Source of the DNA: an uncultured Pseudomonadales bacterium | GTDB lineage: Bacteria; Pseudomonadota; Gammaproteobacteria; Pseudomonadales; Cellvibrionaceae | Length of the DNA: 13,759 nucleotides | Direction of reading: 5' to 3' | Assembly: GCA_938048505.1 (NCBI GenBank) | Contig: CALIUX010000274.1 | Span: 1 to 13,759, forward strand | Shown here: positions 1-8,065 of the stretch, piece by piece | Layout of the letters: every line of letters begins with the position of its first letter | Position numbering within the stretch: the stretch's first letter is position 1 | Notes under the pieces: model-generated | Databases searched by the model: none | What the model saw: only the letters and a program-made list of their open reading frames with translations | Told to the model about the DNA's origin: nothing | Translations under genes and position numbers: made by a program

Positions 1-150
1 ATGATCTAAACCGACATACTCTATTAAGAAGTGATGGATGGAAGTCCAACCACTAAACATTGACTAAAGATTGCAGCAGGCTTCGATATACAAGCTAACT
101 GAAAGGGGCCACATTCAGGCCAAGTATTCCCAACAAGGACCTATAAAACA
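1..150. other. Non-coding leader upstream of the hydrolase gene
   Basis: No coding region is recognisable here, and the end of any upstream gene is not identifiable. An AAGGA Shine-Dalgarno-like sequence lies at 135-139, 11 nt before the ATG at 151. A TTGACT at 60-65 resembles a -35 box, but no convincing -10 box sits at the right distance; the nearest is TATACA at 87-92, with a 21-nt spacer. A promoter for the three-gene set probably lies in or before this stretch. Confidence 0.4.
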
Positions 151-1668
151 ATGCAAGCACAAACGGTATTCAATACAGCAGTGCGGTTTTGTACAACGCT
201 ATGCGTGACGTTAGCCTGCTTATTCTTATCCTTTAAGACCTATTCCAATACGGCGTTCTCGGCTTGTGACATGAAAACAAATGGCGCAGCATTCCATCGG
301 GCCGAGTGCCTGACAGTACCGGTACCGACTGAATATAAAAACCACACGTCACGTCGTGCTGAGCTCAATATTTTGCGTGCGAGAGCACGATCAACACCTA
401 CTAAAGACCCGCTTGTTGTCATTAGTGGTGGGCCGGGTATTTCTGCTGTTGCTATGGCACAACGATACTTAAGTTTTTTTTATGATGTTCAAAAAGACCG
501 CGACATCCTGTTTATCGACCAGCGAGGCACAGGCAAAAGCCAACCTTTTTTGTGCGAAGACACACCACGTCAGTTTGACCCATCCGACGCTCAAGCGGTC
601 GAATCATTTAAAGCCTCAATTAAACAGTGCTTAAATAATTATCCTTACCGTCATGAGCTCTCGACAGCTCAAGCAGCACAGGATATTGAGTTTATTCGCA
701 AAACATTAGGTTATACGCAGTTGAATATCTGGGGAGGCTCTTACGGGACACGTGTAGCACTGGCTTATCAAGCGCGCTTTCCTGAAATGAGTCGTACCGT
801 CATTTTAGATGGCAGCGCACCTGCATCAATAGGCCTACCCCGATACGCAGAACGCGATGCTGCCCAAGCATTGCACGCTTTATTCACAGAATGCAAAGCA
901 CAGCCTGCATGCGACAAAACATTTGGCGACCTCAATTCCCAGTGGCAGGAATTGCTCGATGACTTAGCCAAATCATACCCTAAAATTGCACTGCAACACC
1001 CTCGCACACAGCAAAGCGAAACAGTCACCCTCACCCCGTCCTTAATCGCCAACTGGGTGCGTATGGCGTTATATAGCCGTGAATTAAGTGCTTTATTGCC
1101 GCTGGCCATACAACATGCCGCAAAAAAAGATTATTCAATAATTGGCAATATGGCATACACCGCACAAGACGGGCTAGAAGGTCACCTTGCCTACGGCATG
1201 CATATCACGATGTTATGCCATGAAGATTTTTTTGCTCAGCCTATTAACAAGGCAGAAGCTATACAAGGTATATATCCATCAATGCCATTAAATGGCCTCA
1301 ATGATTTTCAATCACTTTGCGAACACTTGCCACCTTTACCCAAAGGGTATGAGGCGGACTACCTTCCCCTTACGAGCAAAGTGCCAACGCTACTACTATC
1401 GGGTCAGTTTGATCCGATCACACCTGCGTTTTGGGGAGATTGGGCAAGTCAGCGTCTGACCCAAAGTTTACATTGGGTGGTACCTGGTGGGCATCATGGA
1501 GTATCTGGCTTAGGGTGCATACCCGGGCAAATAGCCTACTTTATTGAAACAGGCTCACTGAACGAGCTCGATAAAAGCTGTCACCAGTCTTATCATGCCA
1601 GCCGATTCTTTATTGATGCAGCAGGTCCTGCATTACATGCACTGAAGAGTGAGCCAAATCATGATTAG
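151..1668 (+). CDS. Exported alpha/beta hydrolase, S33 / TAP-like peptidase family
   Basis: This 505-residue protein has a hydrophobic N-terminal segment (about residues 12-30) that looks like a Sec signal peptide, followed by a mature part starting near residue 38, so it probably acts in the periplasm or outside the cell. The fold is shown by an oxyanion-hole GGPG motif near residue 93, a DQRGTG strand-turn typical of proline iminopeptidase and SlpD/E/TAP-type enzymes, and the nucleophile elbow GGSYGT with Ser197. A C-terminal TAP-like segment follows with SGQFDPITP (Asp421) and GGHHG (His448 or 449), completing a Ser-Asp-His triad. The family removes N-terminal residues from peptides or hydrolyses related amides; the substrate cannot be told. 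The stop codon overlaps the start of the ABC ATPase gene, implying co-expression. A plain esterase role is the main alternative. Confidence 0.85.
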   Translation: MQAQTVFNTAVRFCTTLCVTLACLFLSFKTYSNTAFSACDMKTNGAAFHRAECLTVPVPTEYKNHTSRRAELNILRARARSTPTKDPLVVISGGPGISAVAMAQRYLSFFYDVQKDRDILFIDQRGTGKSQPFLCEDTPRQFDPSDAQAVESFKASIKQCLNNYPYRHELSTAQAAQDIEFIRKTLGYTQLNIWGGSYGTRVALAYQARFPEMSRTVILDGSAPASIGLPRYAERDAAQALHALFTECKAQPACDKTFGDLNSQWQELLDDLAKSYPKIALQHPRTQQSETVTLTPSLIANWVRMALYSRELSALLPLAIQHAAKKDYSIIGNMAYTAQDGLEGHLAYGMHITMLCHEDFFAQPINKAEAIQGIYPSMPLNGLNDFQSLCEHLPPLPKGYEADYLPLTSKVPTLLLSGQFDPITPAFWGDWASQRLTQSLHWVVPGGHHGVSGLGCIPGQIAYFIETGSLNELDKSCHQSYHASRFFIDAAGPALHALKSEPNHD

Positions 1669-2419
1669 TGTTAAGAATATTGCCAAACGTTTTGGTCAGC
1701 AGCGCGCCGTTGTAGATGTCAGCTTTGAAGTCAAACCCGGTGAAATCTTAGGCTTACTCGGCCCCAATGGCGCGGGGAAAACCAGCAGCTTGCGCACGAT
1801 ATCGGGCCTAATCTCACCCGATAACGGGTCTGTACATGTCGACAATATCGATGTGAGTAAACACCCACTTCTAGCACAGAATAAGCTGGGTGTTTTACCC
1901 GATAACTGTGGTTTGTATACACGTCTAACCGCAGCCGAAAATATTCGTTACTTTGCCGAGCTTTACGGCATGAAAAAAGCCGCAATCCAGCAACGTATCC
2001 AAGCGCTCTCAGAACAGCTTGATATGGGGAGTATCTTAGATCGCCAAACCCAAGGTTTTTCACAAGGTGAGCGCATGAAAGTCGCCTTAGCTAGAGCGTT
2101 AGTGCATAGCCCACCTTATCTTATTCTAGATGAGCCAACAAACGGGCTAGATGTTCTCACCACGCGCGCCGTGAGAGCACTACTCCAAGACTTAAAGCAA
2201 CAAGGCGTTGGGCTGATTTTTTCTAGCCACCTTATGTATGAAGTGAATCATCTATGCGACCAAGTCGCCATTATGATTAAGGGGCAAATTGCCGCCAAAG
2301 GCACGCCACAAGAAATTGTTCAACAGAGCCAGCAGCCTGATCTTGAAAGCGCTTTTGCTTATCACTGTGAACAATCCCAGCAAGAATCTCAAAAAAGCAG
2401 TAAGGAGAACGCAAAATGA
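1661..2419 (+). CDS. ABC-2 type transporter ATP-binding protein (NatA-like)
   Basis: This 252-residue cytoplasmic ATPase would power the permease encoded next. The Walker A motif GPNGAGKT lies near residues 35-42. The signature motif is the variant FSQGE rather than LSGGQ, which is common in NatA/CcmA-type exporters. Walker B with ILDEPTNGLD and an SSH switch-histidine motif follow, so all ATPase elements are present. The ATG at 1661 is preferred because the protein then begins directly with the usual first strand (MISVKNIAKRF). An in-frame GTG at 1649 would add four residues. The ATG overlaps the last 8 nt of the hydrolase gene, and the stop overlaps the permease start as ATGA, so translation is probably coupled. 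The exported substrate is unknown; sodium, drugs and peptides are all handled by this family. Confidence 0.9.
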   Translation: MISVKNIAKRFGQQRAVVDVSFEVKPGEILGLLGPNGAGKTSSLRTISGLISPDNGSVHVDNIDVSKHPLLAQNKLGVLPDNCGLYTRLTAAENIRYFAELYGMKKAAIQQRIQALSEQLDMGSILDRQTQGFSQGERMKVALARALVHSPPYLILDEPTNGLDVLTTRAVRALLQDLKQQGVGLIFSSHLMYEVNHLCDQVAIMIKGQIAAKGTPQEIVQQSQQPDLESAFAYHCEQSQQESQKSSKENAK

Positions 2420-3624
2420 GCGCTATCTGGACTGTCTTTAAAAAAGAATGGCTCGATACACGACGAGACCTCAAAAGCATATTGCCTATTTTGCTTATGC
2501 CTATCCTCTTTGCGCTGGTCAACTATGGTGCTTTAACCTTCGTAACAAAGATGCAACAAACCGAGCCGGCTTTTGTACTCGATGTACTGAATGGCGAAGC
2601 AGCTCAACCCCTGATGCAAGCACTAGAGGCCAGTGGTATTACCGTGCGTGCATTCGATACCAACAGTACCATCCCTAATAATCGCGATAAGGGCAATAGT
2701 GATGGGGGCAGCGATGTGAATGGTATTCATAGTGCTATTCAGGATGGTAAAACGACTATGGTGCTGAGCATCCCACAGTCATTCAGTCAAGATTTTAGAG
2801 CACAGCGCATCGCTAACATCGAACTGGTTTGGGATCTTTCTCGTAACGACCAACATGCCCGAGCGAACAAAGTTAAAAACGTTATTAATACCTGGCTGCG
2901 CACCATTAGCACGCAGCGCATGATTTTACGTGGCATTAGCCCAGAATCAGCTTACGTTGGGCGTGTTGTAGATGTCAATATTGCCGCAGAACGTAAAATG
3001 GCGATGCGTATTATGGGATCAGTACCGTTATTATTAGTTATTGTCGCTTTTATTGCGGGTGCAGGCGTGGCAACTGAAATGGCAGCGGGCGAACGAGAAG
3101 GGCGCACACTCGAAACACTTCTCATGACACCCGTTGCGAACTATGCTCTGCTCATTGGTAAGTGGCTCATGGCGTGCAGTTTATCAATAGGGGTGATGGT
3201 ACTAGCGCTGCTCAGTCAGTTGCTGGCGATTCATTATGCGCCACTGTCTGATATGGGTATTCGGTTTGAAGCATCTTGGGGAGATTACGGCATGATATTC
3301 CTTTTACTCATCCCGCTTATTTTTTTATCGAATGCGCTTTTGTTGTTCCTTTCTCTAAAGGCTCGTTCGCTCAAAGACGCACAAATCTACACCCAGCTCG
3401 TCACGTTGCTCCCCACTGCCACCGGTATGTATGTCTTACTTGCAGGTGAAAAAACGCAGACTGTGACAGCCAGTATCCCGCTCTTGGGCAATCAAGCGTT
3501 GATTACGGATGTATTGAGCGGGGCTGGCATGTCACCACTGTATATTGTCTTGAATACGCTCAGCTGTCTGATATTAACCGCCTTAATGGGGCTATTCAGT
3601 GCTAAAGCGTTCAAATTGCGGTAG
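2416..3624 (+). CDS. ABC-2 type transporter permease (NatB-like)
   Basis: This 402-residue inner-membrane protein forms the transport channel with the preceding ATPase. The layout is typical of the NatB/ABC-2 family. One N-terminal membrane helix (about 22-44) is followed by a periplasmic domain of about 150 residues, and then about five further helices (from about 199-222 to 375-395). After the second helix comes the ERE-GRTLETLLMTPV element (226-239), the cytoplasmic coupling segment characteristic of ABC-2 permeases. The start codon overlaps the ATPase stop (ATGA) and has a good AAGGAG ribosome-binding site at 2402-2407. The periplasmic domain contains a short low-complexity stretch rich in Asn, Asp and Gly (around residues 90-105). 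Substrate unknown. Confidence 0.9.
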   Translation: MSAIWTVFKKEWLDTRRDLKSILPILLMPILFALVNYGALTFVTKMQQTEPAFVLDVLNGEAAQPLMQALEASGITVRAFDTNSTIPNNRDKGNSDGGSDVNGIHSAIQDGKTTMVLSIPQSFSQDFRAQRIANIELVWDLSRNDQHARANKVKNVINTWLRTISTQRMILRGISPESAYVGRVVDVNIAAERKMAMRIMGSVPLLLVIVAFIAGAGVATEMAAGEREGRTLETLLMTPVANYALLIGKWLMACSLSIGVMVLALLSQLLAIHYAPLSDMGIRFEASWGDYGMIFLLLIPLIFLSNALLLFLSLKARSLKDAQIYTQLVTLLPTATGMYVLLAGEKTQTVTASIPLLGNQALITDVLSGAGMSPLYIVLNTLSCLILTALMGLFSAKAFKLR

Positions 3625-3669
3625 CATGCGCCTGTTTTTCATTTCACTTTTTTGATGGGTTTGTTGCAG

Positions 3670-4698
3670 ATGCAATCTCTTACGATAACTGCGCCGGATG
3701 ACTGGCATATTCACTTACGCGATAACGATGCACTGACGCGGACGGTACCCGATGCCGCCGAACAGTTTCAGCGCGCGATCATCATGCCAAATCTGGTTCC
3801 GCCCGTTATGAATGCGGCACAAGCAATAGCCTATAAAGAGCGTATCCTTGCACACGTACCCAATAATGCGCAGTTCGAGCCCTTGATGGTCTTGTACCTC
3901 ACAGACAAAACGACACCTCAAGACATTATTGAAGCCAAAGCGGCAGGCGTAGTTGCTTGCAAGCTATACCCAGCTGGTGCCACAACTAACTCAGATTCGG
4001 GTGTCACCAATATCCAAGCGCTTTATCCGACCCTAGAAACGATGGCAGAACAAGGGGTTAAGCTATTGGTTCATGGCGAGGTAACCGACCAAGAAGTTGA
4101 TATTTTCGATCGAGAAGCACTATTTTTGGAGCGTGTATTAACGCCGTTAATCAAATCGATTGAAGGTCTAAGCGTTGTTTTAGAACATATCACAACACGC
4201 CAATCAGCCGAGTATGTAGCTGAGCAAAATCATGATGTCGCCGCAACAATAACGGCCCATCATTTACTGTTTAACCGTAATCATATGTTGGCAGGGGGCA
4301 TTCGCCCTCATTATTATTGCTTGCCTATTTTGAAGCGCAGTGAACATCAGCAAGCTTTAATCAGTGCAGCAACGAGCGGCAGCCCTAAATTCTTTTTAGG
4401 GACTGACTCTGCACCCCATACAACAAGCAAAAAAGAAGCGTCTTGTGGCTGTGCAGGCTGTTATACCGCCAGTGCGGCAATGCCACTTTACGCACAAGCC
4501 TTTGAAGACGCCAATGCACTCGACAAACTCGAAGCCTTTGCAAGTCACTATGGGCCTGACTTCTACGGCTTACCGCGTAATACGCATACCATGACACTGG
4601 TAAAACAATCTTGGCAGCAACACGAAAGCCTACCCTTAGGTCAGCACACTGTCACGCCATTACTGGCAGGTCAAACATTGCAGTGGTCCATAAGTTAA
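3670..4698 (+). CDS. pyrC: Dihydroorotase, class II (pyrimidine biosynthesis)
   Basis: PyrC interconverts N-carbamoyl-L-aspartate and L-dihydroorotate, the third step of de novo UMP synthesis, in the cytoplasm. At 342 residues it is close to the E. coli enzyme (about 348). The binuclear zinc site is complete: HIH at 13-15 followed by LRD, Lys98 in [10 protein letters not shown] (the carboxylated bridging lysine), His135 in VHGEVTD, His173 in LEHIT, and Asp246 in GTDSAPH with His250. The start at 3670 is chosen because [15 protein letters not shown] matches the family N-terminus; upstream in-frame TTG/ATG codons at 3652/3655 have no better ribosome-binding site. The Shine-Dalgarno sequence is weak, which may leave room for translational control as known for enterobacterial pyrC, but no leader hairpin is clear. 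A gap of 45 nt follows the ABC permease. Pseudomonads also keep pyrC next to rnt. Confidence 0.96.
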   Translation: MQSLTITAPDDWHIHLRDNDALTRTVPDAAEQFQRAIIMPNLVPPVMNAAQAIAYKERILAHVPNNAQFEPLMVLYLTDKTTPQDIIEAKAAGVVACKLYPAGATTNSDSGVTNIQALYPTLETMAEQGVKLLVHGEVTDQEVDIFDREALFLERVLTPLIKSIEGLSVVLEHITTRQSAEYVAEQNHDVAATITAHHLLFNRNHMLAGGIRPHYYCLPILKRSEHQQALISAATSGSPKFFLGTDSAPHTTSKKEASCGCAGCYTASAAMPLYAQAFEDANALDKLEAFASHYGPDFYGLPRNTHTMTLVKQSWQQHESLPLGQHTVTPLLAGQTLQWSIS

Positions 4699-4725
4699 AG
4701 TGCTATATAGGTTAGACTGAAATGC

Positions 4726-4758
4726 GTAAACAGCCTTAAAATGAAATAGGCTGTTTAC
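4726..4758 (+). terminator. Stem-loop between pyrC and rnt, possible terminator
   Basis: A perfect 10-bp inverted repeat, GTAAACAGCC (4726-4735) and GGCTGTTTAC (4749-4758), encloses a 13-nt loop 28 nt after the pyrC stop. The downstream bases CTCTTACGATATTTTGCGTTT are T-rich but not a clean T run, so it may be a leaky terminator or a processing/stability hairpin rather than a strong intrinsic terminator. Confidence 0.5.
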
Positions 4759-4802
4759 TCTTACGATATTTTGCGTTTAAGAAAAAGAATAAGGACTCTG
4801 TT

Positions 4803-5480
4803 GTGAGTGAACCCGACATCAACGAAACCACTGTTTTTGCTTCCCGCTTTCGTGGCTACATGCCTGTTATTATTGATGTAGAAACCGGTGGTTTTAACGC
4901 CGCAACAGATGCGCTACTTGAAGTAGCTGCTGTCACATTAGACATGGATGATGAGGGTATCATTCGCCCTGATGCCACCATAGAATTTAATATTGAGCCT
5001 TTTGAAGGTGCTAATATTGAGCAATCTGCACTCGACTTTACTGGCATCAAACTCGACTGCGCATTACGCAAAGCCGTAGCAGAACACCATGCGCTCACAG
5101 AAATTTTTACCGCGATTCGTAAAAAATTAAAAGCCTATGACTGCAAGCGTGCCATTATGGTCGGGCACAATGCGCATTTTGACTTGGGTTTTATGCATGC
5201 CGCAGCAGAGCGCTGCGCGATTAAGCGTAACCCGTTCCACCCTTTTTCTTGCTTTGATACCGCCACGCTTTCAGGTCTTGCGTTTGGGCACACAGTGCTT
5301 GCCAAAACCTGCCAGATTGCCGGTATAGAATTTTCAAACCGTGAAGCCCATAGCGCCGCATACGACGCACAAAAAACGGCAGAATTATTTTGTTTGATTA
5401 TCAATAAATGGCAAGAGCTCGGTGGCTGGCCTATTATTCGGGAAGATTTCAACCCGTTTAATATGAGTGATTCAAATTAA
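4803..5480 (+). CDS. rnt: Ribonuclease T (3'-5' exoribonuclease, DEDDh family)
   Basis: RNase T trims the 3' ends of tRNA, 5S/23S rRNA and other small stable RNAs and takes part in tRNA end turnover; it is a dimeric cytoplasmic enzyme. The 225-residue protein is slightly longer than the E. coli enzyme (about 215) and shows the complete DEDDh set: Asp25 and Glu27 in IIDVETGGFN, Asp127 in HNAHFDLGF, and His183 and Asp188 in HSAAYDAQKTAELF. The start is a GTG, supported by AAGGA at 4791-4795 with a 7-nt spacer and by the lack of an alternative ATG before the first catalytic motif other than one at about codon 20. It lies 104 nt after pyrC beyond a stem-loop and may be expressed partly by read-through. 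Confidence 0.95.
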   Translation: MSEPDINETTVFASRFRGYMPVIIDVETGGFNAATDALLEVAAVTLDMDDEGIIRPDATIEFNIEPFEGANIEQSALDFTGIKLDCALRKAVAEHHALTEIFTAIRKKLKAYDCKRAIMVGHNAHFDLGFMHAAAERCAIKRNPFHPFSCFDTATLSGLAFGHTVLAKTCQIAGIEFSNREAHSAAYDAQKTAELFCLIINKWQELGGWPIIREDFNPFNMSDSN

Positions 5481-5494
5481 ATACACTCAACAGA

Positions 5495-5527
5495 GCTGTT
5501 TTCATCTCGCCTACAGATTAAAACAGC
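5495..5527 (+). terminator. Inverted repeat after rnt, weak terminator candidate
   Basis: GCTGTTTT (5495-5502) and AAAACAGC (5520-5527) are perfect inverted copies around a 17-nt loop, 14 nt past the rnt stop. No T run follows, so it could be a 3'-end stabilising hairpin instead of an intrinsic terminator. Confidence 0.3.
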
Positions 5528-5572
5528 GCATTCAGTGTTTATTACACCGATAATACTCTGAGTAGAAGGCGA

Positions 5573-5656
5573 GCAATCTAAGATATAAAAGCGGTCTTAA
5601 TTGAAATCGCTTAAGGTATACCACTCAAACAAGCGCTCACCCTGCTCTTAGATTGC
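5573..5656. repeat. Perfect 11-bp inverted repeat with nested small stem
   Basis: GCAATCTAAGA (5573-5583) and TCTTAGATTGC (5646-5656) are exact reverse complements separated by 62 nt. Inside lie AAGCG (5589-5593) and CGCTT (5608-5612), which can form a second stem with a 14-nt loop, and the palindrome GGTATACC (5615-5622). The arrangement could be a small structured RNA, a 3'/5' UTR structure or the remains of a miniature inverted-repeat element. None of these is proved. Confidence 0.4.
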
Positions 5657-5776
5657 ACATCAAAGCCGCCCATTTAAATACTTGCATCAAACAGCTTTTT
5701 TATCCCTGCCCTTTAAGTTCTTTTCAGTCTTAAATCATCAATACTCATTTAACACCTAGCCATACGAGAGCCCTGC

Positions 5777-6871
5777 ATGTCTGCACAAACTGATTATTCA
5801 GAAGAGGCTTACCAAGCCCAGCTCAATGAAAAAATACATTTAACCCAAACACAGTTTGCACACTTTCACCCGCCAGCTCTTGAAGTTTTTCCCTCATCGC
5901 CAAAGCATTACCGTATGCGCGCCGAGTTTAAAATATGGCAGCATGATGGTCGCTGCGACTATGCGATGTATGTACCCGGCACACCCAAAAAAACATATTT
6001 AATTGATCACTTTTTACCGGCAAGCAAAACCATCAATGAGTTGATGCCAAAGGTACTAGATGCAATTAATCAATCAGAAGTATTGCGCAAAAAGCTTTTT
6101 CAATGTGAATTTTTATCGACCACAACTGAGCAATGTGTGATTACGCTTATATACCATCGGCCACTAGATGAACATTGGATAACTGAAGCTAAAACACTAG
6201 AAGCCAGTCTAGGCTGTTACATTATTGGTCGGGCACGAAAACAAAAACATATCCTCTCTCAAGATTGGGTTGAAGAAAATTTTCATGTTGAGAATCAACT
6301 GTTTCGCTATGAACACGTTGAAGCCAGTTTTACTCAACCCAACGCACAGATTTGCCAGGACATGCTGAACTGGGCGAGCAAACAGACCCAAGGGAATGGA
6401 GATGACTTATTAGAGTTATACTGCGGAAATGGTAATTTCACACTACCTCTTTCACGTAATTTTAAACGCATATTGGCAACAGAAATTTCAAAAACCAGTG
6501 TTGATTCAGCCAAGCGCAATATGGCAAAAAATGGTATCGACAATATTGAATTTGCACGCTTATCGAGCGAAGAATTCACGCAAGCTTTAGAAGGCAAACG
6601 GGAGTTCAGACGCTTAGCACACCTTAACTTATCGGATTATTCTTTTTCAACGGTACTGGTTGACCCCCCGCGAGCAGGGTTAGATGAGGGTACGGTTGAG
6701 CTGATCAAACGCTTTAAAAATATTGTTTATATTTCATGCAACCCAGAAACACTTGCTGAAAACCTAGACGTTTTATCCAAGACGCATGACATAAAAAATA
6801 TTGCATTATTTGATCAATTCCCCTTTACGCATCACCGAGAATGCGGCGTCATCTTAACTCAAAGAACTTAA
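5777..6871 (+). CDS. trmA: tRNA (uracil-5-)-methyltransferase TrmA
   Basis: TrmA uses S-adenosylmethionine to make 5-methyluridine at position 54 in the T-loop of tRNAs. At 364 residues it is almost the length of E. coli TrmA (366), and its key residues appear three positions earlier throughout. Gln187 lies in SFTQPNAQ, and the SAM-binding loop ELYCGNGNFTLPL is near 213-225. Asp296 is in the DPPRAGLD motif, the nucleophile Cys321 in ISCNPETL and the general base Glu355 in HHRECG. No N-terminal TRAM domain or iron-sulfur Cys cluster is present, which separates it from RlmD/RlmC. The ATG at 5777 has a modest ribosome-binding site, GAGAG at 5766-5770. The 296-bp gap before it suggests its own promoter. 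Confidence 0.96.
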   Translation: MSAQTDYSEEAYQAQLNEKIHLTQTQFAHFHPPALEVFPSSPKHYRMRAEFKIWQHDGRCDYAMYVPGTPKKTYLIDHFLPASKTINELMPKVLDAINQSEVLRKKLFQCEFLSTTTEQCVITLIYHRPLDEHWITEAKTLEASLGCYIIGRARKQKHILSQDWVEENFHVENQLFRYEHVEASFTQPNAQICQDMLNWASKQTQGNGDDLLELYCGNGNFTLPLSRNFKRILATEISKTSVDSAKRNMAKNGIDNIEFARLSSEEFTQALEGKREFRRLAHLNLSDYSFSTVLVDPPRAGLDEGTVELIKRFKNIVYISCNPETLAENLDVLSKTHDIKNIALFDQFPFTHHRECGVILTQRT

Positions 6872-7021
6872 TGCAAAACACTCAATAAAAAGCATTTAAT
6901 AAAGAACAACCCAAAAAATACTTAACAGATATTATTTAGCATCACTATTTAATGTATAAAATGTAGTGCCATGCCAGCCATCATCAATCAACAATGGTAA
7001 TCACAAGCGAGGAAAGGCAAA

Positions 7022-7624
7022 ATGAAAACACTTGTTTTAGCCAGTGGTAATGCAGGTAAACTGCGTGAATTTAACCAGCTTATGGGGCAAGTAGGCCTTG
7101 ATGTGCAAGCACAAAGCACATTCGGCGTACCTGAAGCAATAGAAAATGGCTTAACGTTTGTCGAGAACGCTATCATTAAAGCACGTAATGCATGTAAACA
7201 TACCGGCCACGCAGCAATAGCAGATGATTCTGGTATTGAGGTCGATGCACTACAAGGGGCTCCTGGTATTTATTCAGCACGCTACAGCGGACAAGGCGCA
7301 AGTGACGAGCAAAACAATAACGCGTTACTCAATGCACTATTAGATGTCCCTGAAAATGCACGCGGCGCACGATATCAGTGCATTCTTGTTTATATGCAGC
7401 ATGCGGAAGACCCTACTCCTATTATTTGTCAGGAAAGCTGGGAAGGGAGTATTTTAAAGTCTCCTCAAGGCGATGGCGGCTTTGGTTATGACCCTATTTT
7501 TTGGGTGCCAACGCACCAAACATGCGCAGCTAAACTTGATAAAAATGAAAAGAATCGTATTAGTCATCGCGGCAAAGCAATGCAAGCGATGCTTAAAGCA
7601 CTTCAGGCCAAACTTGGAAACTAA
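7022..7624 (+). CDS. rdgB: XTP/dITP pyrophosphatase (Ham1/RdgB family)
   Basis: RdgB hydrolyses dITP, dXTP and their ribo forms to monophosphates, keeping deaminated purines out of DNA and RNA; it is a cytoplasmic dimer. The 200-residue protein matches the family length (E. coli 197) and motifs: the SGNAGK nucleotide-binding loop at 8-13, DDSGIEVDALQG with the catalytic aspartate pair Asp68/Asp69, the APGIYSARY segment, GDGGFGYDP at about 150-158, and SHRGKAM from 181. A strong purine-rich ribosome-binding site (GAGGAAAGG, 7009-7017) fixes the start. The gene stands 150 nt after trmA and over 500 nt before the next gene. It is not followed here by hemW, its usual downstream neighbour in many gammaproteobacteria. 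Confidence 0.96.
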   Translation: MKTLVLASGNAGKLREFNQLMGQVGLDVQAQSTFGVPEAIENGLTFVENAIIKARNACKHTGHAAIADDSGIEVDALQGAPGIYSARYSGQGASDEQNNNALLNALLDVPENARGARYQCILVYMQHAEDPTPIICQESWEGSILKSPQGDGGFGYDPIFWVPTHQTCAAKLDKNEKNRISHRGKAMQAMLKALQAKLGN

Positions 7625-7659
7625 TGCACTGCAGCCTCATACACATGTTACTTAGCTTT

Positions 7660-7713
7660 TCATTTTATTCGGCTTTACAAAACCTCGTCAACAAAGCTTT
7701 ACACATAAAATGA
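7660..7713 (+). terminator. AT-rich inverted repeat after rdgB, weak terminator candidate
   Basis: TCATTTTAT (7660-7668) and ATAAAATGA (7705-7713) are exact reverse complements. Inside them GCTTT (7672-7676) and AAAGC (7693-7697) can extend the fold. The stem is mostly A:T and no T run follows, so assignment as the rdgB terminator is tentative. Confidence 0.25.
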
Positions 7714-7988
7714 TGCCGTAAACCGTTGAATTAATAATATTCCAAAAGCAATCAAGGAAGATTGCAGTCCCCTTATCCGCACTTATCTCAAACCTCAAAA
7801 TCACCATTCCATTTCTGCCTAAAAAGGCACTAATAAGATGATACGAACTAACCACTCAAAAAAAATATCACAAAAAAATAATATTGAACTAAAATAAATA
7901 AACAAGACAGATAAAAACAAGAATTAAAAATAGACATACATCATTTAAAAAATAATTTAGCGTTTTTCCATTAAAAATAAAAGATGTA

Positions 7989-8019
7989 ATTTAAGTGCCA
8001 CACAATCATTTAAGCGCCA
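7989..8019. promoter_or_regulatory. Direct-repeat pair, possible regulator binding sites
   Basis: ATTTAAGTGCCA (7989-8000) and ATTTAAGCGCCA (8008-8019) agree in 11 of 12 bases and start 19 bp apart, close to two helical turns. They sit just upstream of the best promoter candidate for the large secreted oxidase, the usual place for a transcription activator to bind. No regulator gene is in the window, so the binding protein is unknown. Confidence 0.4.
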
Positions 8020-8034
8020 ACAAACTAAACGCAT

Positions 8035-8065
8035 TTGATTCCCAAACCAAATAATGCAGTAGTAT
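8035..8065 (+). promoter_or_regulatory. Possible sigma-70 type promoter for the oxidase gene
   Basis: TTGATT (8035-8040) as -35 and TAGTAT (8060-8065) as -10 are 19 bp apart; TATAAA at 8063-8068 is an alternative -10 with a longer spacer. Similarity is moderate and spacing is not ideal, which would fit a promoter that needs an activator at the direct repeats upstream. Confidence 0.25.

Larger units (their letters stand above)
5481..5776. other. Intergenic region rich in inverted repeats between rnt and trmA
   Basis: No gene is recognisable in these 296 bp. The stretch holds several inverted repeats: an 8-bp pair at 5495-5527, an 11-bp pair at 5573-5656, an 11-nt palindrome TACTCTGAGTA at 5554-5564 and an 8-nt palindrome GGTATACC at 5615-5622. 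An AAACAGC followed by six T lies at 5689-5701, but no stem directly precedes it. The trmA ribosome-binding site (GAGAG, 5766-5770) closes the region. Confidence 0.5.

Noticed and set aside
60..92. TTGACT at 60-65 with GATATA/TATACA downstream as a promoter for the hydrolase gene
   Set aside because: The -35 match is good but the best -10 candidates are weak or 19-21 bp away, so it was not listed as a promoter.
768..1109. Minus-strand open frame of 113 codons opposite the hydrolase gene
   Set aside because: It is antisense to a well-supported gene, with a composition expected of a shadow frame and no recognisable domain.
6922..6962. TTAACA and TATAAAAT considered as the rdgB promoter
   Set aside because: The two elements are 27 bp apart, too far for one sigma-70 promoter; closer -10 options are poor matches.
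7748..7765. Small hairpin GCAATC-AAGGAA-GATTGC as an intrinsic terminator
   Set aside because: It has only 6 bp and no T run on either side on the + strand, so it was mentioned only within the intergenic entry.
7989..8019. Direct repeats considered as a CRISPR remnant
   Set aside because: There are only two 12-bp units with a 7-bp gap and no cas genes. They are far too short for repeat-spacer units.
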